Positions 33,999 to 43,168 of a DNA stretch of 64,000 nucleotides are shown here, one piece after another. The position numbers and the translations under genes were made by a program. The DNA lies in assembly GCA_036498945.1 (NCBI GenBank), contig DASYEQ010000020.1:1-64000 (forward strand), read 5' to 3'. This stretch comes from JAQGMJ01 sp036498945. Lineage in GTDB: Bacteria > Pseudomonadota > Gammaproteobacteria > Burkholderiales > JAEUOS01. Within the stretch, counting starts at the first letter, position 1; the number at the start of each line of letters is the position of its first letter. Under the pieces are notes generated by a model that did no database searches, was not told the DNA's origin, and saw only the letters and a list, made by a program, of their open reading frames with translations.

Positions 33999-35684
33999 TT
34001 ACTGCCCGCCGCGATCCGTCACCGCGCCCTTGTTGGCCGGCGACACCAGGCGGATGTACTTGCCCATCAGCCCGCGCGTGTACTTCGGCGCCGGCTGCTT
34101 CCACGCCGCGCGGCGCCTGGCGATCACATCCTCCGCCACGTTCAGTTGCAGCAGCAGCTTGGTCGAGTCGATGGTGATGGAGTCGCCTTCTTCCACCAGC
34201 GCGATCAGGCCGCCCTCATAGGCTTCGGGGGCGACGTGGCCCACCACCATGCCCCAGGTGCCGCCGGAAAAACGCCCGTCGGTGATCAGGCCCACGGAGT
34301 CGCCCAGGCCCTGGCCGATCAGCGCGCCGGTGGGGGCAAGCATCTCCTGCATGCCGGGGCCGCCCTTCGGGCCTTCGTAGCGGATCACCACCACGTCGCC
34401 GGCCTTGATCTTGTTGGCGGTGATCGCCGTCATCACTTCGTTCTCGGAGTTGAACACGCGTGCCGGGCCGGTGATCGCCGGGTTCTTGAGCCCCGTGATC
34501 TTGGCGACGCAGCCGAACGGCGCCAGGTTGCCCTTCAGGATGGCCAGGTGGCCGTGGGTGTACATCGGGTTGTCCCACTGGCGCACCACGTCCTGGCTCT
34601 TGTCCGGGCGCGGCTTCCACTTCTTCAGTTCCTCGGCCAGGGTGTTGCCGGTGATGGTCATGCAGTCGCCGTGGATCAGGCCGTGTTCCAGCAGCATGTT
34701 CAGCACCAGCGGCACGCCGCCGACACGGTGCAGGTCGGTCATCATGTACTTGCCCGAGGGCTTCAGGTCGCACAGCACCGGGGTGGCTTTGCGGATGCGC
34801 TCGAAGTCATCGATGGTCCACTCCACATCCGCCGCGTCGGCAATCGCCAGGTAATGCAGCACCGCGTTGGTCGAGCCGCCGGTGGCCATGATCAGCGCCA
34901 CCGCGTTTTCGATCGCCTTCTTGGTGACGATGTCGCGCGGGCGGATGTTCTTGCGCACCGCGTTGATCAGCACCTTGGCGGATTCGGCGGCGGAGTCGGC
35001 CTTTTCGCCGTCCGGGTTGGCCATCGAGGAAGACCCCAGCAGGCTCATGCCCAGCGCCTCGAAGGAGGAACTCATGGTGTTGGCGGTGTACATGCCGCCG
35101 CAGGCGCCGTGGGTCGGGCAGGCGTTGCGCTCGATGCCGTCATAGTCCGCCTGGGTCATCTTGCCGGCGGAAATCGCGCCCACCGCCTCGAAGGCGGAAA
35201 CCAGGTTCACCGGCTGGCCCTTCCACTCGCCCGGCTTGATGGTGCCGCCGTAGACGTAGATGCCGGGGATGTTCATGCGCACCAGGGCCATCATGCCGCC
35301 CGGCATGTTCTTGTCGCAGGCGCCGACAACGAGCGCGCCGTCCATCATCTGGCCGTTGATCGACGTCTCGATCGCATCGGCAATCACTTCACGCGAGATC
35401 AGCGAATACTTCATGCCCTCGGTGCCCATGCCGATGCCGTCGGTCACCGTCGGCACGCCGAACACCTGCGGCTTGGCGCCGCCTTCTTCCAGCGCCTTCA
35501 TGGCGGAATTCACCAGCGGCTGGATGCCGGCATTGCACGGGTTCATGTTGGAATGGCCGTTGGCCACGCCGATGATCGCCTTGTCGAAATCGCCGTCCTG
35601 GAAGCCGACGGCGCGCAGCATGGCGCGGTTGGGCGAGCGGTTGACGCCGCCGGTGATGAGTTTGGAACGCCAGTTGTCGGCCAT
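33999..35684 (-). CDS. ilvD: dihydroxy-acid dehydratase
   Basis: Fe-S enzyme dehydrating 2,3-dihydroxy-isovalerate/-methylvalerate in Val/Ile/Leu and pantothenate synthesis. 561 aa from the ATG at 35684, with GGAGAG upstream. Cluster and Mg motifs: VGACDKNMPGG and ACPTHGACGGMYTANTMSSS. Length and motif fit the roughly 560 aa branch rather than the 616 aa E. coli type. It stands alone, convergent with a small gene. Confidence 0.96.
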   Translation of the reverse strand: MADNWRSKLITGGVNRSPNRAMLRAVGFQDGDFDKAIIGVANGHSNMNPCNAGIQPLVNSAMKALEEGGAKPQVFGVPTVTDGIGMGTEGMKYSLISREVIADAIETSINGQMMDGALVVGACDKNMPGGMMALVRMNIPGIYVYGGTIKPGEWKGQPVNLVSAFEAVGAISAGKMTQADYDGIERNACPTHGACGGMYTANTMSSSFEALGMSLLGSSSMANPDGEKADSAAESAKVLINAVRKNIRPRDIVTKKAIENAVALIMATGGSTNAVLHYLAIADAADVEWTIDDFERIRKATPVLCDLKPSGKYMMTDLHRVGGVPLVLNMLLEHGLIHGDCMTITGNTLAEELKKWKPRPDKSQDVVRQWDNPMYTHGHLAILKGNLAPFGCVAKITGLKNPAITGPARVFNSENEVMTAITANKIKAGDVVVIRYEGPKGGPGMQEMLAPTGALIGQGLGDSVGLITDGRFSGGTWGMVVGHVAPEAYEGGLIALVEEGDSITIDSTKLLLQLNVAEDVIARRRAAWKQPAPKYTRGLMGKYIRLVSPANKGAVTDRGGQ

Positions 35685-35730
35685 GGTGAGTCTCTCCGTT
35701 ATATGAAAAGCGTGAAGCAGGTCCGCAATT

Positions 35731-36648
35731 CTAGCGCACGGGTTGCGCGCCGTTCGCAGGGTGATGGCGAGTGAAAAACGCGGCCAGCGCAAGGCCGGCG
35801 AGGATCAAAACAAAACCGGCGAAATGAAAGGCATGCAGCGGCTCGGCCAGCAGCATGGTGGCGAGTAGCGTCGCGAACACCGGCACCAGGTGCACCACCT
35901 GGCTGGCGCGCGCCGCGCCGAGGATGTCCACCGAGCGGTTGAACAGCGCCGTGGCGCAGATCGAGTGAAAGATCACCAGATACGCGATGCCCGCCCACGC
36001 CGGCGCCGGCAGCCACCAGTCGGCGCCGCCCGCCACGCTGGCGATGGTCCAGGGCGTCAGCAGCACCAGGCCGATGGCGCCCGTCACCCACAGGTAAGCG
36101 AACGGCGAAATCCCCGCCGGGCGCTGGCGCAGGCATACCGAGTAGACGCCCCACATCATCATCGCCAGCAGCACCAGCGCGTCGCCGTGGTTCACGCGCA
36201 GTTGCGCCAGCGAAGAAAAGTCGCCGTGGGTGACGATCACCAGCACGCCGATGAAAGACACCGCCAGCGCCAGCGCCTGCATGCGCGTCACCCCTTCGCG
36301 GTAGATCAGCCAGCCGGCGGCCACCGTCCACACCGGAATCGAGGAATTGAGCAGCCCCGTGTTGGTTGCCGTGGTGTAGCGCAGCGCCTCGTAGATCAGC
36401 GCGTTGTAGATGCCGGTCGACAGGAAGCCCAGCAGCAGCATCGAAGGCCAGGCGCGCTTGAGGTCCGCCGCGCGGCGCTTCAGCTCCGGCATCACGAACG
36501 GCGCCAGCACCGCCAGCACCGCGACCCAGCGCCAGAACATCATCACCGCCGGCGCTGCCATCTCATGCAGCGCGCGCCCGAGCAGCGCATTGCCGGCCCA
36601 GAACAGGGCGGTGAGCGCGAGGGCGGGGTAGGCGAGGGTGGGAGACAC
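35731..36648 (-). CDS. EamA/DMT-family transporter
   Basis: 305 aa, ten predicted membrane helices in two EamA repeats (residues about 5-135 and 150-292). Probably exports a metabolite; substrate unknown. It is divergent from a LysR regulator across a 123 nt AT-rich gap, so that regulator is the likely controller. It lies 46 nt upstream of ilvD on the same strand. Confidence 0.9.
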   Translation of the reverse strand: MSPTLAYPALALTALFWAGNALLGRALHEMAAPAVMMFWRWVAVLAVLAPFVMPELKRRAADLKRAWPSMLLLGFLSTGIYNALIYEALRYTTATNTGLLNSSIPVWTVAAGWLIYREGVTRMQALALAVSFIGVLVIVTHGDFSSLAQLRVNHGDALVLLAMMMWGVYSVCLRQRPAGISPFAYLWVTGAIGLVLLTPWTIASVAGGADWWLPAPAWAGIAYLVIFHSICATALFNRSVDILGAARASQVVHLVPVFATLLATMLLAEPLHAFHFAGFVLILAGLALAAFFTRHHPANGAQPVR

Positions 36649-36771
36649 GATGCGTTGGCGGATGGCTGAGCCTCAAGTTAAAACTTCGCCCATATATCTG
36701 TCCAATATATTTTTATTCGATAACTAATATAAAATTCATATTTATTGGATTGTTGGACCCGCCCCGCGCGC
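36649..36771. promoter_or_regulatory. AT-rich divergent promoter region, EamA transporter/LysR
   Basis: The most AT-rich stretch of the window (for example TTTTTATTCGATAACTAATA). Contains TCCAATA (36701-36707) and its inverted copy TATTGGA (36743-36749), possible LysR half-sites, with -10-like TAATAT/TATAAA sequences between them. Confidence 0.55.
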
Positions 36772-37692
36772 ATGCAAAGCCTCAAGCGCCTCAACGCCTT
36801 CGTCACCCTGGCCGAGGAACTGCACTTCGGCCGCGCTGCCGCGCGCCTGAACCTGACGCAGCCGCCCCTCACGCTGGCCATCAAGGAACTGGAGCTTGAG
36901 ATGGGCGCGCAACTGTTCGAGCGCACCAAGCGCAGCGTGCGCCTGTCGCCCGCCGGCGCCGCGTTGCTGCCGGAGGCGCGCGCGCTGCTGGCGCAGGCCG
37001 CGCGCCTGCCGGGCATCGCGCAATCCGCCGCCGCCGGCGGGGCGGGCGAGTTGCGCCTGGCCTTCATCAGCATCGTCGATTACTCCTTCCTGCCGGACCT
37101 CCTGCGCGAATACACCCGCCGCTTTCCCGCCGTGCGCGTGCAATTGCGCGAAGCCACCACCGACGTGCAGTTGGCCGACCTGATGCAAGGCCGCGTCGAT
37201 GTCGGCGTGGTGCTGGGCCCGGTGGCGGATGAACTGCCGCGCGCCGCAGACGCAGGGCAACTGGTCTATCGCCGCCTCACCAGCGAAAACCTCGCCATCG
37301 CCTTGCCGGAGAGTCACCCGCGCGCCGCCGGCAACGGGCCGCTTTCGCTCGCCGGCCTGGCGCGCGAGCCCCTGATCTGCATCCCGCGCCAGGTGGCGCC
37401 GCGCCTGTACGACGCCATCCTCGGCGCCTGCGCCGCCGCCGGCTTTTCCCCGCGCATCGCGCAGGAAGCGATCCAGATGCAGACCATCATCTCGCTGGTC
37501 GCCGCCGGCATTGGCATGGCGCTGGTGCCGGAGTCGGTGATGGGCCTGCGCCGCCCCGGCGTGCGCTACCGCAAGCTGCGCGCCGCGGGCGGCCAAAAGC
37601 ACGCGCTGGAGATCGGCCTGGCCTGGCGCGCCGACCACCTGCCGCCCGTGCTCCAACGTTTCATCGAACTTGCGGCACAATTCCGCACCTGA
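36772..37692 (+). CDS. LysR-family transcriptional regulator
   Basis: 306 aa from the ATG at 36772; an upstream TTG is unlikely. Winged helix at residues 1-60 (MQSLKRLNAFVTLAEELHFG, RAAARLNLTQPPLTLAIKEL), then a periplasmic-binding-like effector domain. Divergent from the EamA transporter; lgt follows 20 nt after its stop. Effector unknown. Confidence 0.93.
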   Translation: MQSLKRLNAFVTLAEELHFGRAAARLNLTQPPLTLAIKELELEMGAQLFERTKRSVRLSPAGAALLPEARALLAQAARLPGIAQSAAAGGAGELRLAFISIVDYSFLPDLLREYTRRFPAVRVQLREATTDVQLADLMQGRVDVGVVLGPVADELPRAADAGQLVYRRLTSENLAIALPESHPRAAGNGPLSLAGLAREPLICIPRQVAPRLYDAILGACAAAGFSPRIAQEAIQMQTIISLVAAGIGMALVPESVMGLRRPGVRYRKLRAAGGQKHALEIGLAWRADHLPPVLQRFIELAAQFRT

Positions 37693-37712
37693 TCGCCACT
37701 CCGGCCGCCCCC

Positions 37713-38519
37713 ATGCCCACCCACTACTTCGTTTTCCCCGAATTCGATCCCATCGCCTTCCACCTCGGCCCGCTGGCCGTGCGCTGGTACGGCCTGATGT
37801 ACCTGGCCGCCTTCCTCGCCTACATCTTCCTCTCGCGCTACCGCGCGGCCAAACGCCCGGATCTCGGCTGGGACGGCAAGATGATCGACGACGCGCTGTT
37901 CTACGGCGTGCTCGGCGTGATCCTCGGCGGGCGCCTGGGCTATATCCTGTTCTACAAGCCGGCCTACTACTTCGCCAACCCCCTCGACATGATCAAGGTG
38001 TGGGAAGGCGGCATGTCCTTCCACGGCGGCTTTCTCGGCGTGCTGGTGGCGATGTGGCTGTTCGCCCGCGTCCACAAGATCGGCTTCTGGAGCGTGATGG
38101 ACTTCATCGCCCCCTCGGTGCCCCTGGGGCTGGCCTTCGGCCGCCTGGGCAATTTCATCAACGGCGAACTCTGGGGCCGGCCGACGGACGTTCCCTGGGC
38201 GATGATCTTCCCGCAGGCGGGCGACCAGCCGCGCCACCCCTCGCAGCTCTACCAGTTCGCCGGCGAAGGCCTGCTGCTGTTCGTCCTGCTGTGGATTTTC
38301 GCCCGCAAGCCGCGCCCCGCCGGCGCCATCTCCGGGTTTTTCCTCGCCGGTTATGGGCTGTTCCGCTTTCTCGCCGAATTCACCCGCGAGCCGGACAGTT
38401 TCCTGGGGCTGCTGGCCCTGGGCCTGTCGATGGGTCAATGGCTGTCGCTGCCGATGGTGTTCGCGGGCATCGGGCTGATGGTCTGGGCGTATAAACGAGC
38501 GCCCGCGAAGGCAGGCTGA
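37713..38519 (+). CDS. lgt: prolipoprotein diacylglyceryl transferase
   Basis: Transfers diacylglycerol from phosphatidylglycerol to the lipobox Cys of prolipoproteins, the first step in maturing the lipoproteins encoded in the efflux block. 268 aa, about seven membrane helices. Signature GRLGNFINGELWGRPT and the essential His region GGMSFHGGFLG are present, with QLYQFAGEGLLLF near the end. Confidence 0.96.
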   Translation: MPTHYFVFPEFDPIAFHLGPLAVRWYGLMYLAAFLAYIFLSRYRAAKRPDLGWDGKMIDDALFYGVLGVILGGRLGYILFYKPAYYFANPLDMIKVWEGGMSFHGGFLGVLVAMWLFARVHKIGFWSVMDFIAPSVPLGLAFGRLGNFINGELWGRPTDVPWAMIFPQAGDQPRHPSQLYQFAGEGLLLFVLLWIFARKPRPAGAISGFFLAGYGLFRFLAEFTREPDSFLGLLALGLSMGQWLSLPMVFAGIGLMVWAYKRAPAKAG

Positions 38520-38540
38520 GGCGCAGACCGCGCGGGTGTT

Positions 38541-39101
38541 TTACCTGCGCGACTCGGCCAGGTCGTTCCACACGCTCTGCTCCGCCAGGCGGCCGGCGCG
38601 CACGGTGAAACGGTCGATGAAGCGGATGCCGGAAAAGGCCTTGCCGTCCGGCCATTCGCCATGCAGCGCGCCGTGGCAATAGACCACGGTGGCCTCGTCT
38701 CCATAGCACTCGTCGAAGCGCTCGTAGGTCTTGGCAATCGAGCGATAGCGCGGACGTGCCCATTCGACAAGTTCGGCGAGCTTGTGCATGCGCACGCCGC
38801 CGGGAAATTCCATCACGAAGTCCTCGGCGAGAAAGCCCTGCGCACGCGCCAGGTCGCGCGCGCCCATGGCTTCGAGAAAATCGCGCACCACCTGGGAAGC
38901 CTCGGGCAACTCCGGCCCGGGGCTGCGAAAACTCTTGCCACCGCGCATCCAGGAGGAGGGTGACAGTTCGTTGATCGCCACGATGGTGCCGTCCGGCGGC
39001 GCGGCGATGGTGGCGCGCAGCGCGCGCGTGATGCGTTCCGACATGCGCACCCGCGCCGTCTCGCTGTAGCCCTCGATCAGCGTGACCTGGATGAAGGGCA
39101 T
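38541..39101 (-). CDS. 4-oxalocrotonate-tautomerase-like domain fused to a SnoaL/NTF2-like domain
   Basis: 186 aa. Residues 1-62 look like a tautomerase (MPFIQVTLIEGYSETARVRM; Pro2 would be the catalytic base after Met removal; MSERITRALRATIAAPPDG follows). Residues about 68-180 look like a SnoaL/NTF2 cone (VVRDFLEAMGARDLARAQGF, FIDRFTVRAGRLAEQSVWND). Both folds often act on oxo or enol acids, so a bifunctional or channelling enzyme is possible. Its start overlaps the stop of the GNAT gene by one base. Confidence 0.8.
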   Translation of the reverse strand: MPFIQVTLIEGYSETARVRMSERITRALRATIAAPPDGTIVAINELSPSSWMRGGKSFRSPGPELPEASQVVRDFLEAMGARDLARAQGFLAEDFVMEFPGGVRMHKLAELVEWARPRYRSIAKTYERFDECYGDEATVVYCHGALHGEWPDGKAFSGIRFIDRFTVRAGRLAEQSVWNDLAESRR

Positions 39102-39589
39102 CAGGAAGAGGGGGCCGCGGTGCGCAATTGCAGGCGCATGCGCGTCTGGTTGACCACGCCGTAATAGCCGCCGGCGCGGCGCCCGGCGGGGGCGAAGCCG
39201 CGCGATTCATAGAGGCGGTGCGCCGGCGGATTGTCTTCGCGCAGTTCGACATCCACGCTTTCCACCCCGGCCACCTCCGCCGTGCGCAGCAGCCAGTCGA
39301 GCATCTGGCGCGCGATGCCGCGGCGGCGCAGGGAGGGCGCCACCGCCAGCAGCGCCAGGTAGGCGTCGTTCTCGCCGTAGCCCATCACCGCGAAGCCCGC
39401 GGTGCTGCCGTCGGCGGCATCGGCCACGATCACGTTGTAGCGCGGCGAGCGGATGAATCGCTGCATCTCCGCTTCGCGGTAGCGCCAGGGAAGGCCCTGT
39501 TCGATGGTGTCGCGCGAGAGCGCCGCCAGTTGCGGCGCGTCGGCGATGGAGGCGAGACGAATGCGTGCGACTTCGTTCATGGAGCTCAT
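39101..39589 (-). CDS. GNAT-family N-acetyltransferase
   Basis: 162 aa; the ATG at 39589 or the one at 39580 could be the start. Acetyl-CoA loop LAVAPSLRRRGIARQMLDWL and the C-terminal ELREDNPPAHRLYESRGFAP are typical of RimI-like GNATs. Substrate unknown. One base overlaps the tautomerase-SnoaL gene; MaoC lies 9 nt upstream, so the three are probably one operon. Confidence 0.9.
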   Translation of the reverse strand: MSSMNEVARIRLASIADAPQLAALSRDTIEQGLPWRYREAEMQRFIRSPRYNVIVADAADGSTAGFAVMGYGENDAYLALLAVAPSLRRRGIARQMLDWLLRTAEVAGVESVDVELREDNPPAHRLYESRGFAPAGRRAGGYYGVVNQTRMRLQLRTAAPSS

Positions 39590-39598
39590 GCCTGACCC

Positions 39599-40057
39599 TT
39601 ACTCATAACGGCGGCTTAGCACTTCGGCCACGCAGGCGGGCTTGTCCACGCCTTCGATTTCTACCGTCACCTGCATATTAAGCTGAATTCCGCCTTCCAC
39701 GTCATCCACCTCCTTCACGGTAAAGCGCCCGCGCACCCGGCTGCCCGAAGGCACCGGGTTGGTGAAGCGCACCTTGTTGCTGCCGTAGTTGAGCGCCATT
39801 TTCACCGACGGCATGCGGATGCATTGGTCGGTGAAAAGGGGCACCAGCGCAATCGTCAGGAAGCCGTGCGCGATGGTGGATTTCAGCGGCGAATGCTGCG
39901 CCCGCTCGACATCCACGTGGATCCACTGGAAGTCGCCGGTGGCTTCGGCGAAGCGGTTGATCCGCTCCTGCGAAATCTCCACCCAGTCGCTGACGGCGAT
40001 CTCCTGCCCCAGCATGTTCTTCAGGTCTGCAAGCCTTCCGATTTCGGCGATTTTCAT
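39599..40057 (-). CDS. MaoC-like (R)-specific enoyl-CoA hydratase/dehydratase
   Basis: 152 aa hot-dog fold. The hydratase-2 motif is present: ATGDFQWIHVDVERAQHSPL followed by IAHGFLTIALVPLF (catalytic Asp and His). Single-domain MaoC proteins hydrate short enoyl-CoAs for fatty acid or PHA metabolism. Divergent from a CoA-transferase, suggesting a shared short-chain acyl-CoA role. Confidence 0.9.
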   Translation of the reverse strand: MKIAEIGRLADLKNMLGQEIAVSDWVEISQERINRFAEATGDFQWIHVDVERAQHSPLKSTIAHGFLTIALVPLFTDQCIRMPSVKMALNYGSNKVRFTNPVPSGSRVRGRFTVKEVDDVEGGIQLNMQVTVEIEGVDKPACVAEVLSRRYE

Positions 40058-40142
40058 GCGGCGCTGCGGCGTAAGAAAACGGATTGCATCGATTATACTG
40101 ACACGCGTTTGTTTGTCGCCACGGCGTTTCTTCCTCCCCTAA

Positions 40143-41735
40143 ATGCAGATCATCAGCGCCGCACAGGCCGCCAGCCTGATCGAAGACGGCTGGACCTTCG
40201 CCAGCGCCGGCTTCGTCGGCGCCGGCCACCCCGAGTCCTTGAGCCGCGCGCTCGAAAAGCGCTTTCTCGAAACCGGCACTCCGCGCAACCTCACGCTGGT
40301 CTATGCCGCCGGCCAGGGCGACCGCACTGGCCGCGGCGCCGCGCGCTTTGCCTATGAAGGCCTGGTCAGGCGCGTGATCGGCGGCCACTGGCTGGGCCCC
40401 GGCCCGCGCATGGCCGAGCTGGTGAACCAGAACAAGATCGAAGCCTACAACCTGCCGCAAGGCGTAATCGCCCACCTGTACCGCGCGATTGCCGGCCACA
40501 AGCCCGGCGTGATCACCAAAACCGGGCTGCATACCTTCATCGACCCGCGCCATGACGGCGCGCGCCTGAACAGCGCGGCCAAGGAAGACCTGGTGGAGGT
40601 GATCAGGCTGCGCGGCGAGGAATACCTGCTGTACCACGCCTTTCCCATCCATTGCGCCCTGATCCGCGCCACCAGCGCGGACGCCGACGGCAACCTGTCG
40701 ATGGAAGACGAAGCCCTGACGCAGGACGTGCTTTCACTGGCGCAAGCGGCGCGCAACTCCGGCGGCATCGTCATCGCCCAGGTCAGGCGCATGGTCGACA
40801 AGCACAGCGTGCCGCTTTCGCACGTCAAGGTGCCCGGCATCCTGGTCGATTACGTGGTGCTGGCCGAAGACCCGGCCGACCACTGGATGACCTATGGCGA
40901 GGAACACAACCGCGCCTACTGCGGCCAGCACATCGAGCCGGCGCATGCGTTCAAGCCCGATGCGCTGTCGCTGCGCAAGATCATCCAGCGCCGCGCCTTT
41001 CTCGAACTCTACCGGCTGGCGAATGCCGCCACCCGCTCGCTGGTGGTCAACGTCGGCACCGGCATGCCCGCCGGCGTGGGCAAGATCGCGCGCGAAGAGG
41101 GTTTTTCGAAATTCACCATGACGATCGAGTCCGGCCCGATCGGCGGCACGCCGATGGATACGCCTTCCTTCGGCGCCGCGCTCAACCCCGAGTGCATCGT
41201 CTCGCATGCCGACCAGTTCGATTTCTACGACGGCGGCGGCATCGATGTCGCCTTCCTGGGCCTGGCGGAGGTGGATGGCGAAGGCAACGTGAACGTGAGC
41301 AAGTTCGGCTCCAAGGTGGCGGGCGTGGGCGGCTTTGTCAACATCACCCAGGCCGCGCGCCACCTGGTGTTCATGGGCGCACTCACCGCCGGGGGGCTTG
41401 AAATCGCCACCGACGGCAGCCAGTTATCCATTCTGCGGGAGGGCGGCGTGCGCAAATTCGTGGGGCGCGTCGGCCACCTGAGCTTCAACGGCCCGTATAC
41501 CGAGAGCCTGGGCATCACGGTGCGCTACGTCACCGAGCGCGCGGTGTTCGAGATGCGCGAAGGCAAGCTCACGCTGATCGAAATCGCCCCCGGCATCGAC
41601 CTGGAACGCGACGTGCTTGCGCATCTCGATACGCCGGTGCGCGTGGCCGACGGTGTCGCCCTGATGGATGCACGCGTGTTCAGGGACGGCCCGATGGGCA
41701 TCGCGTCACACTCAATATCTACCGTGGATTCATGA
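40143..41735 (+). CDS. family I acyl-CoA:carboxylate CoA-transferase (YdiF-like)
   Basis: 530 aa with fused alpha and beta halves. The catalytic Glu is in MTIESGPIGGTP; VNVGTGMPAGVGKIA is the beta-half glycine loop. Predicted to exchange CoA between acetyl- or propionyl-CoA and short acids. The start (MQIISAAQAASLIEDGW) fits the family, but no Shine-Dalgarno precedes it, only a pyrimidine-rich CTTCCTCCCC. A TATACT hexamer lies at 40094-40099. The stop overlaps hslO by 4 nt. Confidence 0.9.
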   Translation: MQIISAAQAASLIEDGWTFASAGFVGAGHPESLSRALEKRFLETGTPRNLTLVYAAGQGDRTGRGAARFAYEGLVRRVIGGHWLGPGPRMAELVNQNKIEAYNLPQGVIAHLYRAIAGHKPGVITKTGLHTFIDPRHDGARLNSAAKEDLVEVIRLRGEEYLLYHAFPIHCALIRATSADADGNLSMEDEALTQDVLSLAQAARNSGGIVIAQVRRMVDKHSVPLSHVKVPGILVDYVVLAEDPADHWMTYGEEHNRAYCGQHIEPAHAFKPDALSLRKIIQRRAFLELYRLANAATRSLVVNVGTGMPAGVGKIAREEGFSKFTMTIESGPIGGTPMDTPSFGAALNPECIVSHADQFDFYDGGGIDVAFLGLAEVDGEGNVNVSKFGSKVAGVGGFVNITQAARHLVFMGALTAGGLEIATDGSQLSILREGGVRKFVGRVGHLSFNGPYTESLGITVRYVTERAVFEMREGKLTLIEIAPGIDLERDVLAHLDTPVRVADGVALMDARVFRDGPMGIASHSISTVDS

Positions 41736-42640
41736 GCGACATACTTCTGCCCTTCATGTTCGATGCCGGCGACGTGCGCGGCGCCATCGTCGATCTCGAC
41801 CGTACCTGGCGCGAGGTGCTGGTCCGCCGCGACTACCCGCTGGCGGTGCGCACCTTGCTGGGCCAGGCGATGGCCGCCGCCGCGCTTCTTTCCTCCACCC
41901 TGAAATTCGACGGCACCATGGTGCTGCAGGCGCAGGCCGAGAGCCCCGCCGCGCCGGTGCGCGTGCTGGTGGTCGAATGCAACGCCGACCTGTCGCTGCG
42001 CGCCACCGCCAAGCTCACCGAAGGCGCCACGCCGGGGCAGGACTACAGCCTGCGCGAACTGGTGGGCGCCGGGCGCCTGGTGATCACCCTCGACCCGAAA
42101 GACGGCCAGGCCGCCTACCAGGGCGTGGTGCCGCTGGAAGGCGCGCAGCTCAATGCCGCGCTGGAAAACTACATGCTGCGCTCCGAGCAGGTGGAAACGC
42201 GCCTGTGGCTGGCGGCGGATGAAACCCGCGCCTGCGGCCTGATGCTGCAACGGATGCCGCGCACCGGCGGCAAGCCCTCGAAGGCCGAGGAAGAAGAGTC
42301 GGCCGACCGCTGGCACACCGCCCAGACCCTGGCCGGCACCGTCGCCTCGCGCGAGTTGCTTACTCTGCCGCCGCGCGAAGTGCTGCGCCGCCTGTTCCAC
42401 GAATTCGACCTGCGGCTGTTCAACGAGCGCCACGCCGTGTTCCGCTGCACCTGCAGCCGCCAGCGCGTCGCCGGCATGCTGAACATGCTGGGGCGCGAGG
42501 AAGTCGAAAGCATCCTCGCCGAGCGCGGCATGGTCTCGGTCGATTGCGAATTCTGCAACAAGGCCTACACCTTCGACCCGATCGACGCCGCGCAACTCTT
42601 CATGCCGGCGGCGGGGCAGGAGAGCGGCAGCCAGCATTGA
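41732..42640 (+). CDS. hslO: redox-regulated chaperone Hsp33
   Basis: Holdase activated by oxidative unfolding. 302 aa. The zinc switch is intact: Cys239, Cys241, Cys272 and Cys275 (CTC ... CEFC, 30 residues between the pairs, as in E. coli). The ATG overlaps the CoA-transferase stop (ATGA), so it appears translationally coupled to a metabolic gene. Confidence 0.96.
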   Translation: MSDILLPFMFDAGDVRGAIVDLDRTWREVLVRRDYPLAVRTLLGQAMAAAALLSSTLKFDGTMVLQAQAESPAAPVRVLVVECNADLSLRATAKLTEGATPGQDYSLRELVGAGRLVITLDPKDGQAAYQGVVPLEGAQLNAALENYMLRSEQVETRLWLAADETRACGLMLQRMPRTGGKPSKAEEEESADRWHTAQTLAGTVASRELLTLPPREVLRRLFHEFDLRLFNERHAVFRCTCSRQRVAGMLNMLGREEVESILAERGMVSVDCEFCNKAYTFDPIDAAQLFMPAAGQESGSQH

Positions 42641-42658
42641 CAGGCGGCCGCGGCGCCT

Positions 42659-43168
42659 TTACTTCAACTGGTGCGGCTTGCCGAAGCGCGGCATGCCGGG
42701 ATGGCTGGAGACCGTTTTCACCGGCCCGATGCCGGTGATCTGCACGATGGTCTCCTCATCCTTGGCGCCGTCGAAATGCACCGCGCCCTTGGGGTGGATC
42801 ATGTAGCTGCCTGCCGGCAGGCCGACGGCGGTGGCGGGGTCCCACTTGTCGTCGGTGCCGGTGTACCAGGTGCCCTTGATCACGGTGACGTAGCGGTCCT
42901 GGTCGTGGTAATGCGGCGCGCTCATGATGCCGGGCGGGAAGGTGTTGCGCACCACGTACATGCCGGGCTTGGACGGGTCGCCATACAGCACCACGGTCTT
43001 GATGCCGTTGCCTTCGGGCCACTTGATTTGCTCGGGCGTGGTACGGATAAAGCCGTGGGTGTCGGGCGCGGACTGCGCGGCGGCGGGGAGAGTGGCGGCG
43101 CAGAGGAGCAGGGCAGGCAGGAAGCAGAGGCGGGCCAGGCGGGAAGCGGGGCGGGACGGAGTGCGCAT
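42659..43168 (-). CDS. secreted cupin-domain protein
   Basis: 169 aa with a Sec signal peptide (about residues 1-31, cleaved after LPAAA). Single cupin: HYHDQDRYVTVIKGTWYTG and SYMIHPKGAVHFDG give metal-binding His residues. Probably a periplasmic metal enzyme or binder; substrate unknown. Convergent with hslO. Confidence 0.85.
   Translation of the reverse strand: MRTPSRPASRLARLCFLPALLLCAATLPAAAQSAPDTHGFIRTTPEQIKWPEGNGIKTVVLYGDPSKPGMYVVRNTFPPGIMSAPHYHDQDRYVTVIKGTWYTGTDDKWDPATAVGLPAGSYMIHPKGAVHFDGAKDEETIVQITGIGPVKTVSSHPGMPRFGKPHQLK

Noticed and set aside
39610..39625. TTAGCACTT resembling half a CIRCE site
   Set aside because: Inside the MaoC coding end with no second half-site.
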